DNA of 64,000 nucleotides, taken from positions 2,081,178 to 2,145,177 of the forward strand of contig NC_031000.1 of NCBI RefSeq assembly GCF_000149955.1, in the 5' to 3' direction. Every line of letters begins with the position of its first letter. The stretch's first letter is position 1. Both the position numbers and the translations under genes were made by a program. Source of the DNA: Fusarium oxysporum f. sp. lycopersici 4287. Lineage: Eukaryota; Ascomycota; Sordariomycetes; Hypocreales; Nectriaceae. This document shows, in pieces, positions 61,538 to 64,000 of the stretch. The notes beneath the pieces are model-generated. The model was not told where the DNA came from. It made no database searches and saw only the letters and a program-made list of their open reading frames with translations.

Positions 61538-61649
61538 TTTTAATTGATTAGAGAGTTTGTTGTGCTTTTCTGGCGATTTCTGTTTTGAAGGTTGAGATTT
61601 TTTGTGACACATGCTTGTTTGTGACATAAGCTTATCATGTACGTTAGTT

Positions 61650-62376
61650 TAATAACAAACTAAAAGATATTATTCCTAGTATGAGAATTTAAATCTTAGT
61701 AAGAATTGTAAAATTATAAAATAAGAGTTAAGTTATTATAATTTAAAAAATAAAACAAATATAATTTAATTCTTAAATAATAATTTCTACACCTACTGGG
61801 CTAGACAAACATTTCAGTCCATATTCATCGATTGACTGAAAGCGCGGTCTGTTATCTACCAGTCCGAGGTCATAGTCTATTAGTGACACCTCAATAGCTA
61901 AAGAAGCCTGAAAGTAGTTGCTTTCATATGACGCAGATATCCCAGTCTACGTGTTATTAATCTTCGCCTGCTAGGAATAGCTTTTGGAGCATGTGAGTGG
62001 CGATAGACTGTATCCAAGCATACCAGCCTGAGTATAGACAGGAACCTAGCCTCGCGTGAGTCAAAACTAGATTCATGGTTGCGACCATATATGGGCCTGG
62101 TTGAAACCAGATCTTGCTTACTAGTTAACGCGGCTAAGGTAGGAATGCAGAGACAGCTGAATCCCACAACCACAGTATTGAGGGAGGGGCCTGCATGAGG
62201 TCTGGCGTCGATATCGGGAACGTAGCCTTCGCAGGAACGCAAACATTGCATTCAGATGGAGCAGTAAATAAATCTCAGGAAGGAAGAAAAGACGGCCAAG
62301 CTTGAATCAGGAAATCGTACAAGTCGGACGGAATATCCTGTGCCAAAGATAAGAACCATATCAGCTTATGTCTAGG
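61650..62376. other. Intergenic
   Basis: AT-rich to 61790. A 117-codon minus-strand frame at 61898-62251 has no recognisable features. Confidence 0.4.
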
Positions 62377-63012
62377 CTATCTGGAGGGCAGATACTGCGG
62401 GGGAACACCACTTACATCAGACATAAGGTAGTCAGGGCAAAGGTCTGCTAGCCCCGGTCCAAAGATGTCGTGCACGGCGGATACTGGGATCTGCATCTCG
62501 GACTGGTCCTGCATTCTTTGTTGTGTCTTTTGATTAGAAATGGTTAAGTTTTCTCGTTCTGGGAAACTGTGCACAGGACGAGGGACGTCAGACGCAAGGA
62601 CAGCACGCGCAACGACCTCCCTGGCGTAAGCGACGACTTTCCTTGGAAACTGGGTGCCTAGCCCAGAGCCGCTTGCGAACTCGAGGTAGCCAAAGTGGCC
62701 TACGACACCATCCATGAGGACAATATCGGAGTTGGTTGTAGGCAGAAGCGGGCTCTGGACAACATGTAGGAAGAGGTTAATGAGGCCAACAAGAGGGAAG
62801 CAAATGGCGAGCCTGAGCGATGGTTGGGCTTAGCATTTGTTACAAGCGGGCGCTCTCGACCCAGAGTGGGATATGGAAAGGTGGGAAGAAACATACCATA
62901 CGGGCATCGCAGCCGTAACCGTGATGCCTTGGATGGACATGAGGATATTGCGAGCGGCCTCGCTGACAATAGCGGCGCTTACTGGAGGCTGGGCGTCCAG
63001 GACTGAGTCCTG
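62377..63012 (-). pseudogene. Fungal-specific transcription factor, C-terminal relic
   Basis: Minus strand. Exon 63012-62897 (DAQPPVSAAIVSEAARNILM ... VTAAMPVW) is joined by an intron 62896-62813 (GTATGT ... CGCTCAG) to 62812-62377 (LAICFPLVGLINLFLHVVQSPLLPTTNSDI, LMDGVVGHFGYLEFASGS). This is the terminal part of the fungal_trans middle-homology domain of Zn2Cys6 regulators. Upstream (about 63110-63040) a further piece reads VIFASCVYSSDLILMHRLF, matching the preceding HRP-type block but out of frame, and no Zn2Cys6 finger is found. It is therefore a truncated, frame-broken copy. A possible last splice site GTAAGT follows in MSD. Assignment rests on motif order. Confidence 0.6.
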
Positions 63013-63366
63013 GCTGACCCGGTGTCAAGGGAAGGTGAAAAGCCGGTGCATAAGAATAAGATCGCTACTGTACACGCACGAGGCGAAGATGACGGCATAC
63101 GGGATGTGTTTCGGGAGGGAGGCGGCTAGGCAGTGCGGAGTGGAGCAGACCGGAGGTATGTCAGCTAGCACCGCTTGCAATGGCGGAGGCGCCGAAGAGA
63201 CGCCGCATCATTTGTTCTGGCTTCGCCATCCGGCTTTCCGGGCTAGCCATGACTCTTGACGAATCTTAAGTCGGTAACGAGCTGCATTAGTATATATATA
63301 TATCACCCAAGCCTTTGCGGGAACCATCTCTCACAGTCTCTACCCATCTCCCTTCCTCAGCTTAAC

Positions 63367-64000
63367 ATGAATTCTGGAGGTTCGTCCTTGCCCCAGGGCC
63401 GGTATCAAACCGGCATTCAAGTTCCAAACGATGGTCCCTTTACGCCTACTATCGAGCTCATGCTGCAACATCAATCCGTTCGTTCCTTTCTCCCCGACCA
63501 GCTCCTTGATGGCACCTTGGAAACATTAGTAGCAGCGGGGCAAAGCGCATCAACCTCTTCCATGCTACAAAACTGGAGCGTCGTTGCCGTGGCGATCTAA
63601 AGGACAAGGACGACGTTGCCATGCTCTGCGGCGACTAAGACTTCATCTGCCAAGCTCCTCTGTTCCTCGTCTTTTGCCTCGACTTGCACCGTATGAGCCA
63701 CCTATGCGAACAATACGGGCAGTCGGGCGTGTCACTCGACAACATGGACCTCTTCATGGAGAGTACGCTAGACGCGGCGACTACAGCACAGAAGGCGGCC
63801 CTTGCTGCCGAGTCTCTGGGGCTTGGCTTGTGTTACATCGGCGCTGCCCGGAACAACGCTCTCCAATTGACTGTGTCACTACACTGCCAGGCCGCAGCGT
63901 CCCCCTATTCGGACTTGCGATTGGAAAGCCCGAGCCGGCTTCCAAACTGCCTGCTGTCAAGCCGCGCTTGCCTATGGAGGAAGTGCTCCATCGAGAGTAC
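63367..64000 (+). pseudogene. Nitroreductase family (NfsA/flavin-reductase-like), broken; continues past window
   Basis: Start MNSGGSSLPQGRYQTGIQVP. The FMN-binding block TIELMLQHQSVRSFLPDQLLDGTLETLV is followed by GQSASTSSMLQNWSVVAV, typical of NfsA/NfrA-type NADPH nitroreductases. At about 63592 the frame shifts by one base into DLKDKDDVAMLCGD, which then meets TAA (63637-63639) before DFICQAPLFLVFCLDLHRMS. It continues with AALAAESLGLGLCYIGAARNN, then shifts again near 63870 into LPGRSVPLFGLAIGKPEPASK and runs off the end. Two indels and one stop make it a pseudogene. It belongs to a different nitroreductase branch from the gene at 55140. A TATATATATA run at 63293-63302 precedes it. Confidence 0.85.

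Larger units (their letters stand above)
59784..61644 (+). mobile_element. Complete pogo-like transposon, 1,861 bp, TA duplication
   Basis: The TIR of about 45 bp (ACGTACATGATAAGCTTATG...) at 59784 is complementary to the right end at 61644 with one mismatch; TA at 59782-59783 and 61645-61646. Each TIR holds two AAGC-box repeats (TTATGTCAC and ATGTGTCAC) 17 bp apart. One transposase gene inside. Confidence 0.95.

Overview
The window reads as accessory DNA of a filamentous ascomycete, most like a Fusarium-type lineage-specific region. Genes carry short GT-AG introns of about 45-120 bp, secreted and oxidoreductase genes are monocistronic on both strands, and roughly half the sequence is mobile DNA: a LINE, two solo LTRs, piggyBac-like, hAT, Mutator-like and pogo-like transposons, and several MITEs. 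The taxonomic call is inference from gene and transposon content; no rRNA or marker gene is present.

Layout. 0-5 kb: a fragment of a DUF3505-associated protein and a dead Tad-like LINE split by a solo LTR with a perfect 5-bp duplication. 5-10 kb: a SesB-type alpha/beta-hydrolase (the N-terminal effector module of many fungal NLRs), a piggyBac-like transposase with one stop, a hAT tail and an FAD-monooxygenase relic. 10-17 kb: an island of host-like genes, comprising a coiled-coil protein with a C-terminal beta-sandwich-like domain and two secreted cysteine-rich repeat proteins. 18-27 kb: a hAT relic, then a nested pair of Mutator-like elements, each with long TIRs and a perfect 9-bp target duplication; the intact one sits inside a terminal repeat of the older one. 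27-35 kb: a tandem pair of very large, unrecognised proteins (the first with an AT-hook), the best candidate here for an undescribed element or system. 35-39 kb: AT-rich, strand-skewed repeats and an intact piggyBac-like gene. 39-45 kb: a single-pass membrane protein, a kinase-like relic, and a divergent pair of paralogous multi-pass membrane proteins. 45-50 kb: a DUF3505 fragment inside a mosaic of pogo-type TIRs, a perfect MITE and tRNA-like repeats. 50-59 kb: a secreted carboxylesterase split by a 759-bp hAT-type insertion, an FRM2-like nitroreductase and a zinc-type dehydrogenase-like reductase, both apparently intact. 59-64 kb: a complete pogo-like element with TA duplication, a fungal transcription-factor relic and a nitroreductase pseudogene running off the end.

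The transposons do not form a pathway with the host genes; they mostly record successive insertions. Several transposase genes are full length except for one in-frame stop, usually TAG, pointing to light point-mutational inactivation rather than heavy decay. The apparently functional genes (nitroreductase, reductase, membrane pair, secreted proteins) look like dispensable metabolism or surface functions.
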